Part shown: positions 1 through 10,147 of the stretch, in pieces
How the letters are laid out: every line of letters starts with the position of its first letter
Position numbering within the stretch: position 1 is the stretch's first letter
Assembly: GCA_027013285.1 (NCBI GenBank)
Contig: JALUXR010000057.1
Coordinates: 1 to 35,776, forward strand
Direction: 5' to 3'
DNA length: 35,776 bases
Origin: Candidatus Altimarinota bacterium
GTDB lineage: Bacteria > Patescibacteriota > Gracilibacteria > Absconditabacterales > Absconditicoccaceae
Notes under the pieces: model-generated
Told to the model about the DNA's origin: nothing
Seen by the model: the letters and a program-made list of their open reading frames with translations, nothing else
The model's database searches: none
Program-made: the position numbers and the translations under genes

Positions 1-313
1 ATTCATACAAAAATAAACTAACTTCTTTTAATGGTATTTGTTTTGTTAAATTTTTAAAACTTTCTTCTCCAAGTTCTTTTTTTCAAAATTGTAAAAGAAA
101 AACATATCATTTTTTTTCTTCAGGATCAGTTATTTTTTTCCAGTCATTGTTGTATTGTGGAAATAGTCTTGTAGCTCCTTCATTTATGGTTTGAATTTCA
201 AGTTGCGATAATCAAACTTGTGTTTCTAAAGTATTTAATTCATCAAGTTTTCAATTTTTGTTTGTATCTAAAACTTCTTTCGGATTAAATTGATTTTCTA
301 CATTCTTAGCCAT
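1..313 (-). CDS. hypothetical protein (C-terminus outside window)
   Basis: Open on minus strand from ATG (cat at 311-313) with TGA=Gly: MAKNVENQFNPKEVLDTNKNGKLDELNTLETQV...; no family recognised. Confidence 0.5.
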
Positions 314-385
314 TTTTTTGTATTTATTTTATAAAATATATATCATCTATATTAATTATTTTTAAAATTCTGTCAAAAAAAGTTC

Positions 386-829
386 CTACCATTTGGTAAG
401 AACTTCAAGATTTTTATCAATTTCATTTTTATCTAAACTTTTTTGTGTAATATTTTTTTCTTCTCATTTATTCATTTTTGCAAAATGTAGTTTTATTTCC
501 CGTTCTGGTGGTTTGATTGTATTTCTTTGAAAAGATTTTGGACTTCATAATACATATGTTCTTACTAGTTTTGCTCAAAATGGTATAATAGATAATTCAG
601 ATTTTCTAAAAAATGCAATAAATAACATTAAAATAAGACCTGGGCTTGCTATGATAAATGCAGGTATTTTTCACATTCAATGTTTCATAAGCCCATTCAT
701 TATTGCCATCGTGATAGCTACTCATATTGCAACTAAAAAAAGTTGCCACATTTTTAATCTAAATGGTCATACATCTATTCACATATCAAAAAGTCATGCT
801 TCTACATGTTTTGGGACTATTATTTTCAT
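386..829 (-). CDS. small membrane protein, PrgI-like (T4SS-associated)
   Basis: TGA=Gly reading: MKIIVPKHVEAGLFDMGIDVGPFRLKMWQLFLVAIGVAITMAIMNGLMKHGMGKIPAFIIASPGLILMLFIAFFRKSELSIIPFGAKLVRTYVLGSPKSFQRN...; N-terminal VP..., two TM segments, C-terminal basic motif resemble PrgI-type proteins. Confidence 0.55.
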
Positions 830-892
830 ATTTTATTTTTATTTTATTGTAAATCTTGTTAATTATAGTTAAAATTGAAAATAATGCAAAAA

Positions 893-1366
893 TTATCAAA
901 TTAATATTCAAAAGTATTTTAATCCGTAAATTAAAGCAAAAGTTAAAATAGCAGATATGAGAATTCATCACACTACTTCTCAAAATGTGTGTCAAAGTCT
1001 TTCCTTTAATTTTTCTTTTACACTTACATTACAATATTCCATTTGAAATATATCTGATAGTTGGTTTCTCATTTTATTTATCACCTCAGCATGTTTTCCT
1101 GCCTGATATCTTACATTTGAGGCATCATACCAAAAAAGAATACTAAAAATCAAAGTTATAGCAAATAAACTTGAATTTATTCCATCTACATATCCTATAC
1201 TTACCAATAAACTTGTAGATAAACCACTATGAACAGAGGGGAAACCTCCAGCAGTAAAAAGCTTGTCAAAATTTATAGTTTCTCATTTAAGTCAATCTAT
1301 TATTAATTTTATAAATTGAATAATTCATCAGATAATTATAGGGATTAGGAATATTGGCAATTGCAT
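893..1366 (-). CDS. divergent PAP2 family protein (DUF212/YuiD-like)
   Basis: MQLPIFLIPIIIGGIIQFIKL...FTAGGFPSVHSGLSTSLLVSIGYVDG...FWYDASNVRYQAGKHAEVINKMRNQL...KERLGHTFGEVVGG; conserved GGxPSxHS, YDAxxVRxxAGKxAExxN and GHTxxEVxxG motifs, the last completed only by TGA=Gly. Confidence 0.85.
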
Positions 1367-1429
1367 TATTTTTTTATTTTTATTGTTAAATTAACTATAT
1401 TGTAAAAAAAAATATAAAATAGTCAAAAC

Positions 1430-3154
1430 TTATTTTCTATCAAAAAATCAATCAATATCATGTTTAGATATTTTTACAACTGATGGTCTTCCGTGCTGAC
1501 ATACAAAAAATCAGTCAATATATTTTTGTCCATCTTCAATGAGTTGTTTTATTTCTAAATTTGAAAGTTTATGATTGGCTTTGATAGCAGCTTTACATGA
1601 TTTTGTAGCCAAAGTTTGTTCGAGTATTTTATCAATATTTATATCTTCTTCTTTTGAATGTATTAGATTGTTTATCAAGTTTGAAATATCTATGTTGTAT
1701 TTACTCAAAACATCAGGAACAGAGTAGAGTATTACTTTTTTTTCTCCAAAATAACTTATATCAAATCATAATTCTTGTAGTTTTTCTAAAATCTTGTCAT
1801 TTTTTTGGATAATTTCAAAAGTTAGAGGAAGTGAAAGTAAAGTCTGTTTATCTTTGTCATATTCTTTTTTCATCTTTTCAAAAATAATTCTTTCAGCAAC
1901 TGCATGTTGATCCATAATATAAAAATCTTCCTGTTTTTGAAACAAAATATAACTGTCAAAAATTTGTCATATAATTGTAAATTCTCAGTTATCAATTTGA
2001 TTTTCTGAAAATAAAAAATTTGTTTGATAATCTAAATCTAAATTTTCTTGTCTAATAGTTTCTCCAACTTTTTTCATATCTTCAATGTTTAGGTTTGATT
2101 TAGTTTGTTTATAATTTCAAAATTTTTGTTTAGAAAAATCTACATAATTTGTTTTATCTTCAATTCATTTTTCTTGTTCTATAGTGCCTTTTACAGTATT
2201 TAAAACTAAATTGTAAATACTACCAGGATCTAAAAACTTTACTTCTTCCTTTCTTGGATGAATATTTACATCTACCAAATCTGGTTTGATATTTAAAAAT
2301 AATATTACAAAAGGATAAAGTCCAGGTTCAAGCCATCTTGAATATGCTTGCATAACGGCTTTTTGAATAATTCTGTCTTTTACGGGTCTGTTATTTATAA
2401 ATATTTTAATTTTATTTGAATTAAATTTTAATATACTTTTACCAATAACTCCATAAATTTCATATATTTCGTCTTTATGATCCAAAGTGAGTAAATTTTC
2501 TTCCCAAGATTTCGGATAAATTTGTTGTAATCTTTCAAAAAGTGAGTTAGCTTTTGTAAAATGTTTGATAATTTTTCAATTATGTAAAAGTTTAAACTCA
2601 ATATCAAAATTTTTGATAGCAAAATTTGTAATAAGCTCTTGAATATACTTAAATTCAGTCTGTTCAGATTTTAAAAATTTAGCTCTTACTGGAACATTGT
2701 AAAACAAATCTTCAACTATGATATTTGTTCCATGCTCAAAATTTAATGGAACTGGTTGAATATTTATATCTTTTCATAATTTATTTAATTCATATCAAAT
2801 AGGTTCTTGCTTTGTTTTGCTTTGAATTCTAAACTTACTTACTTCTGCAATAGTGCTCAAAGCCTCTCATCTAAAACCAAAACTTCAAATATTGTAAATA
2901 TCTTCTAGTTTAGAAATTTTACTTGTTGAATATTCAGTGATAGTCAAAGGTAAATCATCTTTTTCTATTCAAGTTCCATTATCAAAAATATTTATAAGTT
3001 TATTTCATCACTTTTGGGTATCTATGGTAATTTGTGTAGCTTGAGCATCTATACTGTTTTCTACTAATTCTTTTACAACAGAGTAGGGTCTTTCTACGAC
3101 TTCTCAAGCAGATAAAATATTTGTAATATTTTTTGGTAGTTTATGTATTTTCAT
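1430..3154 (-). CDS. mutL: DNA mismatch repair protein MutL
   Basis: [44 protein letters not shown]...[13 protein letters not shown]...[19 protein letters not shown]-terminal [23 protein letters not shown]. 575 codons with TGA=Gly. Confidence 0.95.
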
Positions 3155-3277
3155 AGAAAAATATATTTTAAATAAATTGATTATATATTTTTTACTTAAA
3201 AATATGATTATTTCAATTTGGAAATATTTTTTAGGACTATAACTTTTTGATGATTATACAATAGATTTTTTTGTAAT

Positions 3278-3304
3278 AAAAAAAGAAGCCTTTGATAGCT
3301 TCTT
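3278..3304 (-). terminator. copy of fusA terminator hairpin (AAGAAGC...GCTTCTT, T-run)
   Basis: Identical to the hairpin downstream of fusA at 4797-4825; part of a duplicated block. Confidence 0.6.
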
Positions 3305-3316
3305 AATATTATTATT

Positions 3317-3450
3317 CATCATCAAGAGATTTGAATTTTCTTGATTCTTTCTTTGATAATTGCTTTTTTTATACTATTTGGAACAGCTTCATATTTTTCA
3401 AATACCATAGAGTAGTTTCATAACCAAACATCTTTGATAATGGTAAAAAT
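3317..3450 (-). pseudogene. remnant of EF-G (fusA) C-terminus
   Basis: Near-identical to the 3' end of fusA (4833-5010) but with a 34-bp internal deletion, a 1-nt insertion (GAAAGAATCAAGAAAATTC vs GAAAGATCAGGAAAATTC) and substitutions. Confidence 0.9.
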
Positions 3451-3454
3451 ATTT

Positions 3455-4723
3455 TTATATTTTCAAACTCCAATCTATAATATTTTTAATTTCAATTCAT
3501 TTGTCTTCTTTTTTTCATTCATCCAAAGTTAAAATAATTTTTTTGTAGTTGTCTTTTTGTTTTAAAAGAGGGTTTATTTCTCTATTATATGTTTGCTTAT
3601 TTTTTAAAGTATAACTTACTTGAAAATATGTAAAAGTATTGTTTTTTTGTGTAAAAAAGTCTATTTCATAGTTTGAATCTGTAATTACATAAATTTCGTA
3701 TCATCTTCTTTTTAATTCTAAATATACATAATTTTCTAAAATTTTTTCTATATCATTGTTATTTGAATAAATATTTCTTATTCATAAATCATAAGTATAA
3801 AATTTTCTATTTGATTTCAATATTTCTTTTGTTTTTGGATTTACAGATGGTAATTTATTTATTAAAAAACTATTTTCTAAGTAAGTAATGTAATTATCTA
3901 CTGTATCATAATCTAAATTTTTTATATCTTGTTTTAAATATTTTAAAATACTGTTTATGCTTAATAAAGAGCAAGTAGTAGAATATATAAATTTTAAAAG
4001 TGAAGAAATAAACATAGATTTTCTAATTTTGTATCTTGTAATAATATCTTTAAATAAAATACTATCAACAAGAGTTAAAAGATAGTTCTTTTTTGTATTT
4101 TCATCATCAATTTTAAGTATTTCAGGTAAAGCTCAAAAAGTAATATATTTTTGAAAATAATTTATTTTTTTTGTATCAAGTTTAGAATTTATTTTTAAAT
4201 TATTAAAATTTAAGTAATCTTCAAAACTTAAAGGATATATTTGTAAAGAAATAAATCTTCAAGTTAGTAGAGTAGATAGTTCACTTGATAATAAATTTGA
4301 ATTACTTCAAGTTAAAAAAATATGAGCTTTTTTTCAATATTTTTCATTTATTGTTCTAACAAATTTTTCCCAACCTAAAATATTTTGTATTTCATCTAAA
4401 AATATGTAAAAATCTCATTTTTTATAAATATTTTTTAAATAAAAATCAAAAATATCTCATAATAGGTTTAAAGAAGGATTAATTCCAAGTCTATAATCTT
4501 CTAAGTGTAAATAAAAAATATTTTCTTTATTGATTCATTGTTTTATTTTTTTATCTATAAATTGTTTTAAAATAAAACTTTTTCATACTCTTCTTAATCA
4601 AGTAATTACTTTTATTAGATTTGAATTGTCCAATATTTCAAGTTTTTCTAAATAATCATTTCTAATAAATCCGATATCTCAAAATCATTCACTAATATAA
4701 TCAAAAAATATTTCATTTTTCAT
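3455..4723 (-). CDS. AAA ATPase with DUF4143-type C-terminus
   Basis: TGA=Gly: MKNEIFFDYISEGFGDIGFIRNDYLEKLEILDNSNLIKVITGLRRVGKSFILKQFI...FYIFLDEIQNILGWEKFVRTINEKYGKKAHIFLTGSNSNLLSSELSTLLTGRFISLQIYPLSFE...YEIDFFTQ...; Walker A GLRRVGKS, Walker B FLDEIQ, sensor TGSNS. Confidence 0.92.
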
Positions 4724-4764
4724 TTTATTTAGGGTTATAATCATAAATATTTTTATATTATTAT

Positions 4765-5010
4765 TTTTTGATGATTATACAATAGATTTTTTTGTAATAA
4801 AAAAAGAAGCCTTTGATAGCTTCTTAATATTATTATTCATCATCAAGAGATTTGAATTTTCCTGATCTTTCTTTGATAATTGCTTCTTTCATACTATTTG
4901 GAACAGCTTCATATTTTTCAAATACCATAGAGTAGTTTCATCTACCTTGAGTATTTGATCTTAAATCTGTAGCATAACCAAACATTTCTGATAATGGTAC
5001 AAATGTTTTT
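4765..5010. repeat. Direct repeat copy B (functional fusA 3' end + terminator)
   Basis: Same block as copy A in direct orientation; the two copies bracket the AAA ATPase gene. Confidence 0.95.
4797..4825 (-). terminator. Rho-independent terminator of fusA
   Basis: Minus strand AAGAAGCTATCAAAGGCTTCTTTTTTT: 7-bp stem plus T-run directly after the fusA stop. Confidence 0.75.
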
Positions 5011-6935
5011 ACAACAACATCTTTACCTCTATTTTCTTGTGTTTCGATTCTACCTCTTCTTGAAGAAATATCACCAATTACAGTACCAACATAATCTTCT
5101 GGAACAGTAATTTCAACTTTCATGATTGGTTCTAAGATATCAGCACCAGCTTTTTTGAAAGCATCTTGTATAGCTCTAAAAGTAGCAACTTTAAATGCAA
5201 CTTCAGAAGAATCTACATCATGGTAAGAACCATCAAATACTTTAAACTTAACATTTATTACAGGGTAACCAGCAAGAACTCATTTTTCCATAGTTTCTTT
5301 TGCTCATTTTTCTATAGAAGGTATAAATTCTCTTGGAATAGTACCTCAAACTATAGCATTTTCAAATTCGAAATCTTCATCTGAATCTGAAGGACCAACT
5401 TCTGCAACAACATGTCAGTATTGACCTCTACCTCAAGATTGTCTAACAAATTTACCTTCTCATTCAGCAGTTCATTTGATAGTTTCTCTATAAGCAACTT
5501 GTGGAGCACCAGTATTTACTTCTACACCATATTCTCTTTTAAGTCTATCTACAATAATATCTAAATGTAATTCACCCATTCAAGCAATAATAGTTTGAAG
5601 AGTTTCTTGATCTGTATAATATCTAAATGAAGGATCTTCATCTGATAATTTACCAAGAGCAACTCACATTTTTTCTTGATCTTTCTTTGTTTTTGCTTCT
5701 ACAGCTAAACTAATTACTGGATCTGGAAATTCCATAGATTCTAATAACACTGGTTTAGCTTGAGAACATAGAGTATTTCATGTTTTAGTATCTTTTAATC
5801 ATAAGAAAGCACAAATATGTCATGCAGATGTTTCAGAAATTTCTTCTCTTTTATTTGCATGCATAAGTAATAATCTACCAACTCTTTCTTTTTTACCTGT
5901 ACTAGCATTTAATATAGTATCTCAAGATTTAACTATACCAGAGTAAACTCTAACAAAAGTTAATGTACCTACAAACGGATCTGTAGCAACTTTAAATGCA
6001 AGAGCTGAGAATTCTTCATCTTCTGAAGGTTTTAAATCAATTTCTTCTCAAGTTTTTGGATCTGTTCCTACAATATCACCAGTATCTACAGGAGAAGGTA
6101 AATATAAATTAACAGCATCTAATACGAATTGTACTCAAGAATTTTTAAGAGCAGTACCTAACATTACAGGGAATAATTCCATAGTTAGTGTTCATTGTCT
6201 TATAGCCTTGTCCATTAATTCTATAGAAATTTCTTCACCTTCCATATATTTGTCAGCTAATTCATCATCAAACATACTTAAAGCATCAAGCATAATTTCT
6301 CTATATTCTTCAGCCATATCTTGTAAATCTTCTGGTATTTCATGTTCTATGATATCTTTACCATATTCATTTTCAAAAGTGTAAGCTTTCATTTTTCTTA
6401 AATCTATCATACCTGTGTAAGTATCAGCTTCACCCCAAGGTATTTGGATAGCAATAGCTTTTTCATCTAATCTATCTTGGATTGAATCTAAAGCCATTTT
6501 AAAATCAGCACCCATTTTATCCATTTTATTTAAGAAACACATTCTAGGAACTCAATATCTTGTAGCTTGTTTCCAAACTGTTTCAGATTGAGGTTCTACT
6601 CAAGCAGCACCATCAAATACAGCAACTCAACCATCTAAAACTCTTAGAGATCTTTCTACTTCAATAGTAAAATCTACATGTCAAGGTGTGTCAATAATAT
6701 TAATTTGGTTATGTTGCCAAAAACAAGTTGTAGCAGCAGAAGTAATTGTAATACCTCTTTCTTTTTCTTGTTCCATCCAATCCATTGTACCTTCACCATC
6801 ATGAGTTTCTCAAATTTTATGTTGTTTACCAGTATAATATAAAACTCTTTCAGTAAATGTTGTTTTACCAGCATCAATATGAGCAAATATACCAATATTT
6901 CTAATGTTCTCTAATGGTGTTTTTCAATTAGCCAT
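4833..6935 (-). CDS. fusA: Elongation factor G
   Basis: [67 protein letters not shown]...; C-terminus ...[28 protein letters not shown]. 701 codons. Confidence 0.97.
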
Positions 6936-6968
6936 TTATAATATATTAATTAATAAAATAATAAACTT

Positions 6969-7259
6969 TTAGTGTTCAACAGTTGAACTTTTGATAACTA
7001 TCATATTATTCTCAACTTCTTGTGGAGAATTTTCTAATAATTGTTTTTTGTTTACTTCTGTGTTTGTTTTCCTATTGTAATCTAATTTACTTGTAGATAC
7101 AGGAGTATACATTTTTTCAACTCATTCTGTATTTATAGATTGTAATTTTCAAACAAAATTTAATAATTCATCAAAATCATCTTTCATATCTTCAAGTTCG
7201 TTCTCAGATAATTGAATTTCAGATAGCTTCGATAAATGTTTAATTTCTTCTTTTGTCAT
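6969..7259 (-). CDS. gatC: Asp/Glu-tRNA amidotransferase subunit C
   Basis: MTKEEIKHLSKLSEIQLSENELEDMKDDFDELLNFVGKLQSINTEGVEKMYTPVSTSKLDYNRKTNTEVNKKQLLENSPQEVENNMIVIKSSTVEH*; typical GatC length and pattern. Confidence 0.88.
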
Positions 7260-7341
7260 AATTTTCTATTAAATATAAAAAAATGAGTAAGTGGATGTTA
7301 TAATAACTTTTAGTAGTTTATTTTCAATACATATTTTTATA

Positions 7342-7610
7342 AAAAAAATCCCCTGAATACAGGAGATTAAATCATTATTTTTATTTTTGTTTTTGATCTA
7401 GAATTCCTAGATGATAGGGAGCCTACTAGAATGATTTATATAAAATAACTCTATTTTGATTAAGCTAGTTTATATAAAATCATTCCGTAAACCCCCAACT
7501 TAATGATAGCTAACATTTGGTTATGTTAATCCATCTAATTTAGTTGGAAGCCCAAGTATGTGGGTGTTATCCCAAACATCTTAGTACTTAACTGTTATTT
7601 ATAATAACAA
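7342..7610 (-). ncRNA. unassigned structured RNA (orientation inferred minus)
   Basis: Non-coding, GC-richer island in very AT-rich DNA; nested complementary pairs (CCAACT/AGTTGG enclosing TAACAT-AACCAA-ATGTTA; AATGATTTATATAA-type arms; CCTA-TCATC-TAGG); minus strand ends in TCTCCTGTATTCAGGGGATTTTTTTT. No known RNA family motif recognised. Confidence 0.5.
7345..7370 (-). terminator. Rho-independent terminator (minus strand)
   Basis: atctcctgtattcaggggattttttttat on minus strand: stem + 8 T. Confidence 0.7.
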
Positions 7611-7718
7611 AAAATTAATAAAAAGCAAATAAATATTTTACATTCTTATTTATTATGTTTTAATATATTTACATATATCGTAAATACGTTAAATATTACT
7701 TAATTTGATAATAAAAGG

Positions 7719-8393
7719 TTATCAAGTATAGATAAATTTATAATCATATACTTGTTTATCATAGTAATTTTTTTGTGCATCTTTTATAATTTTGTATTTA
7801 TTTTCTTTAGATAATTCTATGAATTCTCATAAATTATATTTACTTTTTAAACTATATCACATTTTTATTAACAATAATATTCTACTATTTGTATTTGCAA
7901 ATTCTTCAATTGGAAGAAAAAATTCTCAATTTTCTTCTGCAACTTTAAAATATAATTTATATAATATATTTCAAAAATTTTGTCATTGAAATTCAGGATT
8001 AACTTCTATTCATAAGTGTGAATCAATATACTCTTCATTTCATAAGTTATATAAATCTGTCCATATTTCTCATATTAATTTGTGAGTTTTAGAAAAAATT
8101 GCAATATATCATTTATTTCAAGATTCTGATTCTTCTTTTTTTTCTCAAATATATATATTTATTCACTTTTCATTTTTTAAAATCTTAGCAATTTCATCTA
8201 AAGAATAACTATAAAATAATTTATCTAAATCATTAATTTCATCTTTTTCATCATAAGATTCAAAATTATCTTCAGATAATATTTGTAATAATTCATCAGC
8301 TTTTTTTGTTTCTAATCATTCTAATGATTTTAAAAAATCTTCAGGAATATTTTTAAATTTATCTTTAATTTCTTTGTTTAATTTAAATTTCAT
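7719..8393 (-). CDS. GNAT-like acetyltransferase-fold protein (tentative)
   Basis: MKFKLNKEIKDKFKNIPEDFLKSLEGLETKKADELLQ...HKLIGEIWTDLYNLGNEEYIDSHLGIEVNPEFQGQNFGNILYKLYFKVAEENGEFFLPIEEFANTNSRILLLIKMGYSL...; the V-P-x-x-Q-G-x-x-x-G-x-x-L-like motif suggests GNAT. Confidence 0.5.
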
Positions 8394-8404
8394 ATTAAAT
8401 ATTA

Positions 8405-10129
8405 TTATTTAAAAGTTTTAGCTAGAGCAGTAGCCGTTTTGATTTGTAAATCGATAATTCATTTTAAACTTTTTTTATTTTCTTGTATTTCATTATAAAA
8501 GAAAGCATTTTTTAATATTATTTTTCTTTCTCTTTTAAAATCTTTAAATATATTTTGTATTTCTTGACTATATTTTGATAAACTATTTTTCTTTTTATTT
8601 TTAGTTTCATTATCTAATTGTAAAGAAAAACTGTTAGATAATCTTTTTAAATAGTCTCTTTTCTCAATATTTTTTTTAATTTTATAATTATGTGTTTTTT
8701 TTATTTCTTGTAAAATTTTTTCCCAAGCTAAATCAGTTATAACTCCTTTTACTTTTGATTCTAATAATTCATAAATAATATATTCAAGAATATTATTATC
8801 TATATCAGAAAAACTTATACTTATATTTTCTTTCTTAAGTAAAACTATTATATCGTTTTTTATTTGGTTAAATATATTTTCTACTTTAGTTGTTATATAT
8901 TTATTTGTGCTTTTAATAAAATTTCTTCATTGATTTCTTTTTTCATTTTCTATAAAGATGATTCTTAATATTTTTATATCTTGTGAAAGTTTGTATATTT
9001 CATGATTTAAATCATCAACTGATAATATAAGATCTTTAAATAAAATTTGTTTGTTGTTATTTTGTTTATAATTTCATATTATGTCTTTTATTAATTTGTC
9101 ATATGGAAATCTTAGAGATAATTCTCATAGTGGTAAATTATTTTTTATAAATCATGTATTTACAAAAGGATGTTCTTGTAATGTATCTTTATTATTATGA
9201 GATTTAGATAAAATTCATCTATCATTAAATTTTGAAATAAAATCTCAATTTTTATATAAATTATTTAGAGATTTTGCTATATTTTCTAAGTCTTTTTTAT
9301 TTTCAAATATACAAGCAAATCATAATTGGTCTCATAAAATTCATTCTTTATCGAATTGTTCACGATATTTTCAAGATTTTAGTAATTTTTTTATAGCAGA
9401 ATCAAATATTTTAATTCTTCATTTTTCTAAGTTTGCTATTATATTATCAAATACTTTACTATCTAAATTTAATCATATTAGAAAGATTAATTGTCTTAAT
9501 GTATTTTCTTCTAAAGAATTATTTAATTTAAGTTTTAGAGCTATTTCGTTTACTTTTTGTTGTAAATTTTTGTCTAATGTTGTTGTTTGTCAGATTTGTT
9601 TTGAAAATTTATCTCAAATATTTCATAGCCAATTATAATAAGAAGTTATATAATTAAATGATAATAAATATAATTCTTTTAATATATTTTCTCATGGCTT
9701 AGAGCAATTATTATAAAAATCTTCTTCTAAAACGGGAATATTGTTTCATAATTTTTTTGACCAACTATTTACAGAAATATTTTTAGGAACAAATCATTTT
9801 ATTATATCATCAAATAGAATTTGTGTAGTTTCTAATGATTTTTTTTGTATATTTTCAAGATTTTCTAAAAGTATTCTCTCATTTTTTTTAAGTTTAGATG
9901 TATCTTGTGTTTGTTTAAAATTATTTATAGAATGTTTAATTAAATCTATATTATCGTGAAATGAATTTAAAAAATTGTTTCAAAAGATTTCTTTAAGAAT
10001 TATAGAATTTTCAATGTAATTATTTATCTTTGATGGTTTAATTTCTGTATTAATATTATTTAAGTTACTTAAATCTATTTTCTCTGATTTATTGAATGAT
10101 GTATCAGTATTTTTTCTAAATCACTTCAT
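8405..10129 (-). CDS. large hypothetical protein
   Basis: 575-codon ORF with TGA=Gly (MKGFRKNTDTSFNKSEKIDLSNLNNINTEIKPSKINN...ATALAKTFK*), Lys/Asn/Leu-rich; no family recognised. Immediately downstream of the VirD4-like gene. Confidence 0.75.
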
Positions 10130-10147
10130 TTTCAATATTTTTATAGT

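Larger units (their letters stand above)
3244..3450. repeat. Direct repeat copy A (fusA 3' end + terminator)
   Basis: tttttgatgattatacaatagatttttttgtaataaaaaaagaagcctttgatagcttcttaatattattattcatcatcaagagatttgaatttt... also at 4765 onward. Confidence 0.95.

Noticed and set aside
3455-4723. ATPase gene as transposase-borne cargo
   Set aside because: No transposase, integrase or inverted repeats at its edges; only direct duplication of the fusA end is seen.
5166-5384. Supplied plus-strand [20 protein letters not shown]...
   Set aside because: Antisense to the well-supported fusA gene; artefact.
7342-7610. tmRNA, RNase P RNA, SRP RNA or T-box identity
   Set aside because: No tmRNA acceptor/tag, no GAGGAAAGUCC-type P4, no SRP GGAAGCAGCC loop and no T-box AGGGUGG motif found by eye; left unassigned.
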